This document shows positions 25,133 through 34,944 of a stretch of 64,000 bases of DNA, in pieces. Made by a program: the position numbers and the translations under genes. The DNA is from Ophthalmolycus amberensis (lineage: Eukaryota; Chordata; Actinopteri; Perciformes; Zoarcidae), in assembly GCA_024529925.1 (NCBI GenBank), contig JAFEUB010001207.1, forward strand, positions 1 through 64,000. Reading direction: 5' to 3'. Under the pieces are notes generated by a model. That model made no database searches. It saw only the letters and a list, made by a program, of their open reading frames with translations, and was not told the origin of the DNA. Position 1 is the stretch's first letter. Every line of letters begins with the position of its first letter.

Positions 25133-25250
25133 GTGTAGAGGAACCAACGGTTGCCTCCAGGTGCATTCGCATCACAATCTAAGATGCCCTGACCCCACCC
25201 TGTGATTTGCGAGTGGTAGGAAAAGGAAACACAAAAAATGTTGACAGTGG
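25133..25250. repeat. 'AGGGCCAGTGT' family copy 3, right part
   Basis: Continues the host repeat after the hAT insertion with 'gaggaaccaacggttgcctc', equivalent to the 'agaacctacggtggcc' block of the family. Confidence 0.55.
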
Positions 25251-25254
25251 ATGT

Positions 25255-25980
25255 CCTCTAAAAATGTATTGGACAAAAACAATGAATAGCGCATGAATGT
25301 AGCAGAGTTGAATTCACAGTACTTACCCCTCTGCCTCAGCTCAGCGCAGCTCACAAACAAGACATTTTTTACTAAAAACACTTGAAAATTGGCAGCCCCA
25401 GCCTCATCTCAGCTTAAGCTAATGAATGCATTTTTGCACAGAACAAGGACTCTTTATTTTGTCACTCTGTTCTCACAGTGTGCTGTCAAGGCCAGTATGA
25501 AGAAGATGAATGACTACAGTCACCGATAACTCTCTCAACATTGATCTGGCATGTGAGTATTTCGTTAAGATAGACTCAAACCACTGCTCAGCTTATTTGT
25601 ATGTGCAGAACATTTGGTGTCACCTGGCTGCATGTTTTCCTTCGAAGCCTTCCGGTGGTCCACATACTGCAGGTAGATTAAGTGAGAATCAGGCCTCACC
25701 ATGTATATGATTCATGAGTTCTGATTGGTACCTGTTTCACCTGTACTGGAGTTCTGTGGCAGGCCCAGACATCCAAGACGGCAAATTGGTGTCATTCTGG
25801 CTTCGCTTTCTCCTCCTCTCTTCAGCTAGATGGATGCACAGTTATGTTTCTGGTTCTGTTAAGCCTTCAGTCTTTTCAAAAGTTATAGATCAAACATACA
25901 CAACAGCACTCATGGGGATGCCAGCAGCTCTGGAACGAGGCCATGCAGTAGAATGCGAGCTAATTGTTGGAATGCTGTTA
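25255..25980. other. Unassigned sequence
   Basis: No gene recognised. The 115-residue frame at 25,714-26,061 has hydrophobic stretches but no domain, and its 3' half lies in repeat sequence, so it is not called. Confidence 0.4.
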
Positions 25981-26049
25981 AGTATTCCAACTGTTGTTCT
26001 TCGAATCTTTATTCAACTTCTATTTCTTCCGTCCCACCTCTTCTTCTCC

Positions 26050-26200
26050 TTCATATTTTAAGCTACAGAAACCGTTCAACTATTAAAATGTTCAGCTCTT
26101 CCACCAGAGGGGTGCTATGACTTTTCATATTTCTAACCTTTAAACTTTTTGAATTATTAAGCTTTTTATTTTCAATGGGATCTCTATGGAGAATATTTTC
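26050..26200 (+). repeat. Dispersed repeat 'GTTCAACTATTAAAATG', copy 1
   Basis: 'aaaatgttcagctctt', then 'tatgacttttcatattt' and 'aaactttttgaattattaag' recur in the same order at 28,382-28,520. Confidence 0.75.
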
Positions 26201-26951
26201 AAATCCTCTTAAACTTCTTTAACTTTTAAATCCTTCAACTTCCTCATACTTTCAGCTACAGACACCATTTCAACTTTACAATGTTGAGAAAACCCTGAAC
26301 TATTGCCGCATTAATTCAGCTTTTTGATATCTTTTAAACTTTTTGAACTGCAGCAATTTAACTTTTATGATTTTTCAGCCCTTTTCTGACTTTATAATGG
26401 GTGTGTATTGCACAGCTTAGAGTGCGTGATGTCACCGCTAGAGTGAAGAGCAGCTTGAGATTCTTGTGAAAAAAACATTTGTATTTTGCCACTGTGTCCA
26501 CAATCTTCACTCTTCATGCATAATTTCTGGATGTAGAAGTAGCTAATCTTGTCCTTTCGTAGAAAAATTACTGTGGAATCCCACAGATTTCCACATTTGA
26601 CACAGAAGCCGTTAATTGAGAGGAAAACCAACTTTCTGCTCCATAGAGACCAATGTTAAATTTTGCTTCAAAAACAGCTTCCACAGAACACGGTACCCCA
26701 TTTGTAGATCGCCAGTTAAGCCACATTTTTTACACTACAGACACAATTTTTACAGGATCTGTTTCTCAAGTCATCCTTCCTCTCAATTATTAATATCGGA
26801 GCAATAGGTGGTACGGTTATGGGAGTTTTGATGATTTGTTTGAGAGGTGTTACCTGTTTTATCTCCATGAAATGGCTTCAGGCACACAGGTGTTTGCGAT
26901 TGAGCCAATTAGTGATGTTGGTAAACATCCAGTCTCACAGACACATATGCA

Positions 26952-26953
<2 letters not shown>

Positions 26954-26990
<37 letters not shown>

Positions 26991-27122
26991 CTCTGGCTCT
27001 GTCCCTGTCCCTCTCTCTCTCTCTCTCTCTCTCGCTCTCTGTGTGTGTCTCTCATACAGTCATTCAGGGTCTTGGAGACTTTTAGAGGATCCCCCCCCCC
27101 CCCCCCACACACACACACACAC
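26954..27122. repeat. CT-rich, C-rich and CA-rich simple-repeat module, copy 1
   Basis: (CT)n at 26,954-26,988 and 27,011-27,040, then 'cattcagggtcttggagact', 'tttagagga', a poly-C run, and (CA)n to 27,122, followed by 'cccattttaaaataaaagcc'. The same order recurs at 27,446-27,595. Confidence 0.85.
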
Positions 27123-27374
27123 CCCATTTTAAAATAAAAGCCGCACACACATGATTTGTTGCAGCTGTTACGTGTTGCAGCTCGGCCAATCAGATATGAG
27201 TATTCTGATAAGTTTCCTGATTCGAGTGACATTTACACACCGCGACACAAGAGGGAGAGGCGAGGAAAGACATGGCAGAGCAGGACAATAGTCATGTAAG
27301 CTGTAAAAGATAAAACATAGTACAATCTCCAAATGAGAAAGTTTGCCAGAGATATCAGAGTCTCACTCACTCAC

Positions 27375-27443
27375 TCTCTTTCTTTCTTTCTTTCTTTCTT
27401 TCTTCTTCTTTCTTTCTTTCTTCCTTCCTTCTCACTCACTAAT

Positions 27444-27491
<48 letters not shown>

Positions 27492-27595
27492 CCTGTCTGT
27501 GTCTCTCTCTCATGCAGCCATTCAGGTCTTAGAGACTTTTAGAGGACCCCCCCCACACCCACACACACACACCCCATTTCAAAATAAAAGCCCCA
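27375..27595. repeat. TTTC/CT/C/CA simple-repeat module, copy 2
   Basis: (TTTC)n at 27,375-27,425, (CT)n at 27,446-27,488, then 'cattcaggtcttagagactt', a poly-C run, (CA)n and 'cccatttcaaaataaaagcc'. It repeats the module at 26,954-27,145, about 490 bases downstream. Confidence 0.85.
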
Positions 27596-27797
27596 AAGAG
27601 TGAATTCTAATTGAAATGCTTGTGATGAAGCCAGGCATTTAATAACCTCTGTTTATGTGTGTCAGACATTATGATTATGTCTCCTCTCCCCCTCTCCCCC
27701 CCACCCAGCACCACCCTTTCAAAATAAAAGCCCCATGGATTAACTGTATTTAAACAAGCTCAAAATTAGGCTTTTTTGTTAAAAAAATGAATGCTCT

Positions 27798-28372
27798 TAC
27801 TAATACTGCGACAACTACTACTGCTGCTGCTAATATAGTATTACTACTACTGCTACTACTACTTCTACTATAACTTTTGCTGTTGCTACTATTACTACTA
27901 CTGCTACTGCTATTACTGCTACCATCAATATTATTACTACCACTACTGCTATTACTACCACTACTACTACTACTTATACGACAACTGCTACTACTACTAC
28001 TGCTATTCATGCTACTAAAAGTAGTAATACTACTACAGCTATTAGTACGACTGCTACTAGTACTACTACTACTGCTACATCTTCTACTGCCATTACTATT
28101 ACTATTACTACTACTACTACTACTACTACTGTGATATTAAATACTACGATCAATACTACAGCTATTACCATGACTGCTGATACTACGTCTTCTACTACTT
28201 CTTCTAATTACTAATACTTCTACTACTAATAATACTTCTACTACAACTACAACTTCTACTACTACTACAAATATCACTACTACTACGACTAGTAGTTATT
28301 CTAATGCTACTAATACTTCTACTAATAATACTTCTACTACAACTTATACTACTACAAATATCACCACTGATG
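27798..28372. repeat. Long imperfect trinucleotide tract (TAC/CTA/TGC)
   Basis: About 575 bases made almost wholly of 'act', 'gct', 'tct' and 'ata' triplets in phase, mostly ACT with transition and transversion variants. It yields poly-Ser/Asn and poly-Leu frames that are artefacts. Confidence 0.9.
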
Positions 28373-28381
28373 AATTTTTTT

Positions 28382-28520
28382 AAGCCACAGAAACTGTTCA
28401 AATATCAAAATGTTCAGCTCTTTCAGGAGAGGTGTGATATGACTTTTCATATTTGTAATCTTTAAACTTTTTGAATTATTAAGCTTTTTGCAATTTGTTT
28501 TTGAATTGGATATCTATTTT
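28382..28520 (+). repeat. Dispersed repeat 'GTTCAACTATTAAAATG', copy 2
   Basis: Second copy of the 26,050-26,200 repeat, on the far side of the simple-repeat block. Confidence 0.75.
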
Positions 28521-28524
28521 CAGC

Positions 28525-30590
28525 AATGTTTTTGCGATTAATTTCAGTTTTCAGCATTCCAACGCATTTTCAGCAGGAAATGCTTTTTCTAGTTTCAAAT
28601 GAGATAATCTGCTATCACTGTAGTAAACCATTGCATGAGCATTGCATTGTGAAAGTGGAGGTGTTTTCTCCTAGAAGTACCCAAGGTTTAATCACAGCCA
28701 TCGCAACACTTTCATGAACCTCCTACCGGTTGAAAGGCAGAAACAAACAGGTTATGTTTCCGGGCGACTCATGAAATGGCAGCTCTCTCTCTCTGCACTC
28801 TGCACGCCACCACACTCCAGCTGCTCCTCCTCTGATATCTCCCAGGGACTTTCTCTGCAGTCTCCTGTCTGTCGCTTCTATCCGTCACATTGGCATGATC
28901 ACCAAACAGAAAGGTGCCACAAAGGTGGCTCAAACTCTGCCATAGACGTGTGGTATCACTTCAAATCTGGTATATCTTTCACAAATTTAAAGGCCGCTTC
29001 TTTATTCTATCTAATCTAGGAAAGAAATATACAGACATTAATATAAGAGCTTTACAAGTAATGAAAGCCAAGGACATGATGATTGACGAGGACATAATGA
29101 CAGAGGGGCACTTACTGTAGCTGAATATTTCTTTCAGATTATTTATGAATGTTGGTGAAGTCAAATTCTCTTGTTCATCGGCGAGATTGAAATGGACTTT
29201 GGCAGCAAACTAATAATACACTTTTGAAATACAATTGCAAATTGAAGGCTATGAGAGATGGTTGTCCTCCTCTCCTGAAGCTTTCATAGGAGTGCTTTAA
29301 AGCGTCTGAGTGTGTAACGCTATCCTTTTAATAAATACATGAGTGTTATAAAAGAATAAAGGTACTTTCGCAAAGGCCTGTGAAGAACATATAGAACTCC
29401 AGGCTTCGTGTTACTTGAAGATTACTGAGGCTTGACAGCTACTTGGAGGGTGAGATCTTTTCTACTTAGATCTTTTCAACTCAGAAATTCATTTTGAGTT
29501 TTACTTCCACATCCTCAGGCTGAAATGTCAGGTCAGCCACGCAGAGGCAGGCAATGCTGTGTTCAGAGTAGATCTTTCGTCAGAGATCATCCCAATGAAC
29601 AGCATCTACTGGACTGTTAAATGTTAATTAAATACCCATGCACCAGACTTATTCACATGCGTCACATCAAACGAAGGTCCAGGCAGCTGTTTGCAGCATC
29701 TGTTCAAATTTGGCAGAAAACAGGAAGCCGTGGCGTCATTCTGAGCGGTTTGAGTCACAGGTGTGTGTGAGAGCAGAACGCCCTCTTTAAGTTGCAAACT
29801 GGAGATGAGTTGAGCTATTTGGAGGAAGGAGTTGTGCTCAGTGATTTGGAAGGATTTGCCTCTCCCACGAGCCTCCTATAAATGGGAAGAACATTAGTCT
29901 CGCATTTAACCAAAAGAACGACAAAACAGACTAAAAATACGAGCTTTACTTGGCAGCAGAGAAACACAGTGACACGATCGCAGACACCACGTCTTCTTTA
30001 AATACAAGAATTATTCAAATCGGCTGCTATAATGGGAAAGACGTGTTTGGCACAGTGCGTGCATTTCTAGATTTGTTTTGCACACACAAAAGAGCATTAA
30101 CTTTAGTTTAGTATCTTTAAATACCTTTTTAAAATGGCATTTGCAAGTATGTATTGACTTTTCCATTCGCTAACACCTTTGGCCTTTAGTGGATGTATTG
30201 TACCTTTATCTCTGTATAACCCAGAGGGGGATTACTGTCTGAAGGCTCCCATGTCAAAATCTTCATTGAAACTGTTTATAGAGCTGCGACACTCAGTTTG
30301 AAGAGGGTATCTTCCTTAGTCTTTTCTTTTCTTCAGAAAACCGTAAAACACTGACTGGCTCTGGGAACATGAAGAGCGTTTCTGTTCACCACTAAGTGGT
30401 TGAATGAACGGAAGTGGCAACAGTTTTGTCTGAGACTGAATGGAAAAACACGAAGCGTCTACACACCCGGCCACCACCCTCAATCATTTATTTTATGGGA
30501 CATAATGCATTCTGAATCATTTTTCATTCCAAAAACGATCACCATGATTTTTAATCTGTAATGGAATATCCCAACGTTATCTAGACTAAC
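28525..30590. other. Unassigned sequence
   Basis: No gene, RNA or repeat recognised. Short frames at 28.5-29.2 kb have no domain. Confidence 0.4.
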
Positions 30591-30594
30591 TTTA

Positions 30595-30722
30595 CCCAAC
30601 CTAACCTAACCTAACCTGACCTAACTTAACCTAACCGAACCTGACCTAACCTAACCTAACCTGACCTAACCTAACCAAACCTGACCTAACCTAACCTAAC
30701 CTAACCTGACCTAACCTGACCT
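30595..30722. repeat. (CCTAA)n pentamer tract, TTAGG/TCAGG on the minus strand
   Basis: About 25 units of 5 bp, mostly CTAAC with interspersed CTGAC, CTTAAC and CCGAAC variants. The minus strand reads (TTAGG)n with TCAGG variants. This differs from the vertebrate telomere hexamer TTAGGG. Confidence 0.9.
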
Positions 30723-30724
30723 CA

Positions 30725-31710
30725 TGTTACCGAACCGCATTTAGATATGAGGAGACTGGTGGTCACAGCTTGCTGTTTGGCTCATTCTCCCCCATGCTTT
30801 AATGCTGAACAGTTGCGGCTGGTCAATAGAGGGCCATGGGGCATGGCCCCACCATGAGCCACACAAACAAAAAAATAAAATAAAAATAAAATAAAAATAA
30901 AAATATCATAAATTATACAAATTGTCAATATTTGTGTTTTTGAACTATGGAATGTACCCAGTAATGTGTGTAAAATATGATATCTGCGCAAAATATATGC
31001 CTTTCCTGCTCGTCCTCTCAGCCTGTGTGCTCTCGGCTCGTGCTCTCTGTCTGTGTGCACGACACTCTGAGAACGCGCAGCTTGGGGGGCCTAATCGTTT
31101 TGGCCCAAAAGAGACGGGTCTATGAAGCAGTTTAGCCAATTGCTCAGTCTCATCTGCTTAACTTGGTCATGGAGGCATCAACATGTAATAGAGATGTTAA
31201 ATTAACAGTGAAAACTCATCATAGCTTAATTTAACATCAGTATTCATAATTACACTTCATGTTTACTTCTCCTGATCTTTACCTCCTATAACAAGGTCCA
31301 TAGGGGCATCTCAATAAATAAACATGTTATATTATATTATATAAGTGTTATTTACTGATTGTTTTCGTGTTGGAATACATGTTAAATATTTAACTGCCAA
31401 GTAATAATGCGTGTTTGACACTTACATTTTTTTTGCATTAAATCATACTGGGATGTTTGCTGAAATTGATAAGATGGCCCGACCTAGAACATTTTCCACC
31501 AGCCGCCACTGATGCTGAATGGAGTTGCCACTCATCTGGCGATAGCAATGTGCTTTTCTACGCTGTGACAAGTGTGTGGATGAAACATTAAGCCAAGGAT
31601 GAGGCAAGGTCCCAGCACTGACCGGCCTGCAAACCATCATGAGGCAGGGGCTGCATCTGTACATTGCATTGAGGAAAACACTGATGATGTTCCAACTGAA
31701 CAAATATATT
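30725..31710. other. Unassigned sequence
   Basis: No gene recognised. An AAAATA-rich run lies at 30,868-30,905. Confidence 0.4.
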
Positions 31711-31711
31711 T

Positions 31712-32000
31712 AAATCAGGAGAGACTTCATTAGAATTTAACAATCATTTATTACACATGCATACAATTTGAATAGTGCAAAATATTTGGCGATTGGACTC
31801 CATCCTGGAGATAATAGAGGGGTAGTGATGCTGAGGTCAGATAAGGCAGAATCCCCCTGGAATCCAGACACTGGTGGTGGTGGTGGTGGTGATGAAGGGA
31901 GTTGCTGCAATCCGACGATGAATGAGGACCATGACTGGGATGCTGACTGGAGGGTGGAGGAGGGTCGCATCCGATTTGAGCTGAAATGACAAGTGACAGT
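31712..32000 (-). repeat. Dispersed repeat with 'GAGTCCAGACACC' core, copy B
   Basis: 'tcaggagagac', 'ttggcgattggactcc', 'ggaatccagacactggtggt' and a GGT run correspond to copies A and C. On the minus strand it lies just downstream of LINE coding sequence (32,188-32,026). Confidence 0.65.
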
Positions 32001-32025
32001 AGCAGAGAGGAGAACATTTAAAGCA

Positions 32026-32188
32026 CAGAGTACATCCTCTGCTGAGCCTTCTTGGTGATGGAGCTGATGTTCAGCTCCCACTTGAGGTCCTGGGTTATGA
32101 TGGAGCCCAGGAAGCGGAAGGACTCCACCACGTTGACCAGTGAGTCACACAGGGTGATAGGGACAGGTTGGGCTGCGTTCTTGCACCC
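32026..32188 (-). pseudogene. LINE ORF2 fragment, C-terminal part of reverse transcriptase region
   Basis: The minus strand from 32,188 reads KNAAQPVPITLCDSLVNVVE, then SFRFLGSIITQDLKWELNIS and SITKKAQQRMY. The F-FLG-IT-DLKWE motif and the KKAQQRMY block mark the region after the YADD motif in fish L2/Rex-type LINE ORF2. The frame is lost after QRMY, where the dispersed repeat B begins. This is an isolated fragment, with no RT active site present. Confidence 0.8.
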
Positions 32189-32194
32189 AACTGA

Positions 32195-33090
32195 AACTGA
32201 GAAGTAGCAACAGAAAGCGTGGGTGTTGGGGAGTGGGTGTTGGGGAGCCTTGGTTGTGTCTGTGGAGATGGCGGATGTTTTTGGGTTCCCCTGAGAGCAG
32301 ACCCACGAGAACTGTGATGGGGACTTTGTGGAGAGTCACATCCTCAGGAACAGAGGCAACAGAGCAGGGTACAGCAACCTCTCTGCCATTTTGTCAGAGT
32401 CACTCGACTCCGCCATCTGGTGGTAGCTTAGCTGTAGGTCCTTAAGACTCATACACACACACATACTTGGATACATACATCCTCACCCACACACACACAC
32501 ATACTTACATACATACATCCTCATCCATTTTATTCATTTGACGTTAGGTATTAGGCATATAAAATTGTATGATAACGTTTATTGGTTGCAATATTAATTG
32601 ATTTGATCATTTACTATTTTGATTTAATAAACTCTGTTATACTTTAAGGAGCAGTCGTCTGTGATTACTTGTGCATATGCGTGTAATGAAATTGTATGTA
32701 GTAGCCCGTGTACGAACTTAAACCTTCACTGTCACTTCGAATGTGTAGTCGCACCCGACTATTGACATTACGAGTGGCCACTAATTATGAGACTTAGTTT
32801 TATCGTTTGGTTATTGGTCCCTGTTCGCAGGGTGGTGCCCCGTTGTTATTAATAATCATTAATAATTGTTACTTACATTAATAATTCTATTGATGTCAAG
32901 AATTCAGTTTCTTAAATGCTGATAACCCAAACACGCCCCTCTTAGTTCCCAACAAGGTCACCACACAAGATACAAAAGAAGCAGACTGATGCATATCCTG
33001 AAAGTGTCATTCCAGTCCCAAATTGGGACAGTATTTGACACGATTGATGGTCAGCTAATGCTTAGCTATGAACAGACAAGGATGGTACTA
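32195..33090. other. Unassigned sequence
   Basis: No gene recognised. Contains short 'catacatacatcctcaccca'-type simple repeats at 32,448-32,525. Confidence 0.4.
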
Positions 33091-33093
33091 AAA

Positions 33094-33240
33094 TCATCTT
33101 TTGTAGGAAATTAGACTGTCCAGCAACAGGAAATATATCACAAATAACTCAAGGAGATGTATGTACATAGAAAAGAGAGGAGGACCCAGGATGGATCCTT
33201 GAAGAATCCCATAAGTAAATTTAACATCAACAAGAACAAA
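33094..33240 (-). pseudogene. LINE reverse-transcriptase relic (QGS-LGP-LF block)
   Basis: The minus strand reads KFTYGILQGSILGPPLFSMY. This matches the conserved YGVPQGSVLGPLLF-Y block of non-LTR reverse transcriptases, which lies upstream of the YADD catalytic motif. The YADD is not retained. The V-P of VPQGS has become I-L. Strand and order agree with other L2/Rex-like fragments in the window. Confidence 0.8.
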
Positions 33241-33244
33241 ATGG

Positions 33245-33785
33245 CGCAAAGAAGCAATCAGATGCATATTGATTAAGCACAACTTTGTGATTTCTTCTGT
33301 ATATCGAGATGTTTGCAAGTATATTTAGTCTTTTGTGATTGAACATGTGAAATACCAGCTTAAAATCAAGCCACACTAAATAAAAGCTCACACGCATCTG
33401 TTGCTACAGTAAAACATGCCCATGATGTAATTCTTGGTATAAAAAAAAGAAGTTTTAGAATGTTTTAGTTGGAATGCAAACTATTTTTAATAAGCATTCC
33501 AATTGGAATGAGCAATTCATTATTTATACTGAACCTAAGCCAAAAGGTCAAAGCCAACTAAAGCATTAAAGGGGCCATGAGTGGAGTAGGGCTTGACAAG
33601 TGCTCAAAATATGAGAAAACAAAGCAACTGATCAAAGGGATGATTTTGATAACAGGAATAAGTGGGCCAGTAGTTCTGACCTCTGTAGTTGAAACACGTT
33701 TTCACCCCTAACTTGTCAAACAAGGCAGCTTGGTCAGCAGTCCTACGCTTCAAACTACGACGCTCTTCGTACCCCTCATGTCCGT
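33245..33785. other. Unassigned sequence
   Basis: No gene recognised. Confidence 0.4.
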
Positions 33786-33794
33786 TTTGCACAT

Positions 33795-33943
33795 AGTTGC
33801 CAACTTGGCGACATTCTTGCTAGATTTCGTGAGTTTTCGGTCACCCTCTTAGCAGCTTTATTTTTAAAACCCGACCAGCGACTTCAGACCATCAGACAGC
33901 AGGAAATATATTATTCATTGTAATTCATTCCCAATGAATGCGG

Positions 33944-34002
<59 letters not shown>

Positions 34003-34150
34003 AGGCAGTCGCTCGCTTGCTGCAATCGACACAATGACGAACCGATGACTTTACCGACATGCAAATGAGTGAATGATGTCATCTGGCGACTTTTAGTGAC
34101 TTTTGGAGCTAATAATAGCTGCTTTCATTGGAAAAGGGTCGGCAACACTG
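33795..34150. repeat. Short inverted-repeat element 'AGTTGCCAACTTGGCGAC'
   Basis: Left end 'agttgccaacttggcgac', right end 'gggtcggcaacactgg', giving inverted ends AGTGTTGCC/GGCAACACT. It carries a (CT)n run at 33,945-33,997. A 78-bp relative is at 58,191-58,268. I recognise the 'ggcgacttttagtgactttt' wording from a common fish repeat. Confidence 0.7.
33945..33997. repeat. (CT)n microsatellite
   Basis: Uninterrupted CT run of about 26 units inside the inverted-repeat element. Confidence 0.95.
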
Positions 34151-34154
34151 GTTT

Positions 34155-34615
34155 TGCGCGTGTCAGTTTTGCACGTGTGCATTTCTGTTTGTTACATACA
34201 CTGTATTTTCAAAAAAAAGTAAGAAGATTGTGAGAAGATATTCACTATGTTGATTAACATGTATTTATTTGTCTGTTAATGACTACTTCTTCATAGGTGT
34301 GGTAAAGGAGAGAATTACCACCACAGAAATAGATTAAGAGTAGACATTGCCATGTAAATCAACATTGCCTGATGGTCAGAGCGGTGCACCATCAACATTG
34401 CAACTGTTGTCGCAGCATCTTTCTGAGAAACGAACTGGCAAGTTACGAATTCACTGAGATGAAATTCTTTGCAGTAAGCAGTGGAGAAGTAACCGCGTAA
34501 ATGAGTGAAATTGAACAACTTAAAGGAGATCGCCCTTGATAACGTAGTGAACGCAGGGCTGACTCTTAACGTCCCTGTGGGGCCATATGTGGAAGAAACA
34601 CAGACGTCAAGGTGA
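34155..34615. other. Unassigned sequence
   Basis: No gene is supported. The 129-residue minus frame at 34,315-34,704 has no domain. Confidence 0.4.
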
Positions 34616-34619
34616 TCAC

Positions 34620-34940
34620 CAAAGTCAGTGGGGTTAATCATCTGGAGACTGTGACATCTGCACAAAATGTGCCAATCTATGCAGTAGATGTACATATTTT
34701 GCATAAGTGGAAATTTGACCCTCTAGTAGTGCCAATACAGCAGCTGAAAAGTCAGGGGATAACCAAAGTCAGCAGGCTTCAACCTCTGGGGAACATGAAT
34801 GTTTTAACAATATTTGAATGACAATCTATCCAATAGTTGTAGAGATACTTCAGTCTGGACCACACTGGTGGAGCAACAGATGAGCTGGCTGACATTCCCA
34901 ACAATAAAGTCACACCACTAGCATGGCTGTAAGCAATTTT
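34620..34940 (+). repeat. Dispersed fish repeat ending 'ACTAGCATGGCT'
   Basis: 'caatctatccaatagttgta', 'gagatacttcagtctggacc', 'ctggtggagcaaca', 'gctgacattccc' and a terminal 'actagcatggctgtaa' follow the block order of a teleost repeat I recognise. Left boundary uncertain. Confidence 0.6.
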
Positions 34941-34944
34941 ACAC

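Noticed and set aside
25714..26061. 115-residue plus-strand frame with hydrophobic stretches
   Set aside because: No domain; its 3' part is dispersed-repeat sequence.
27750..28401. Poly-Ser/Asn and poly-Leu frames
   Set aside because: Direct translations of the trinucleotide tract.
30595..30722. Vertebrate telomeric repeat
   Set aside because: The unit is five bases (TTAGG/TCAGG), not TTAGGG, and it is interstitial.
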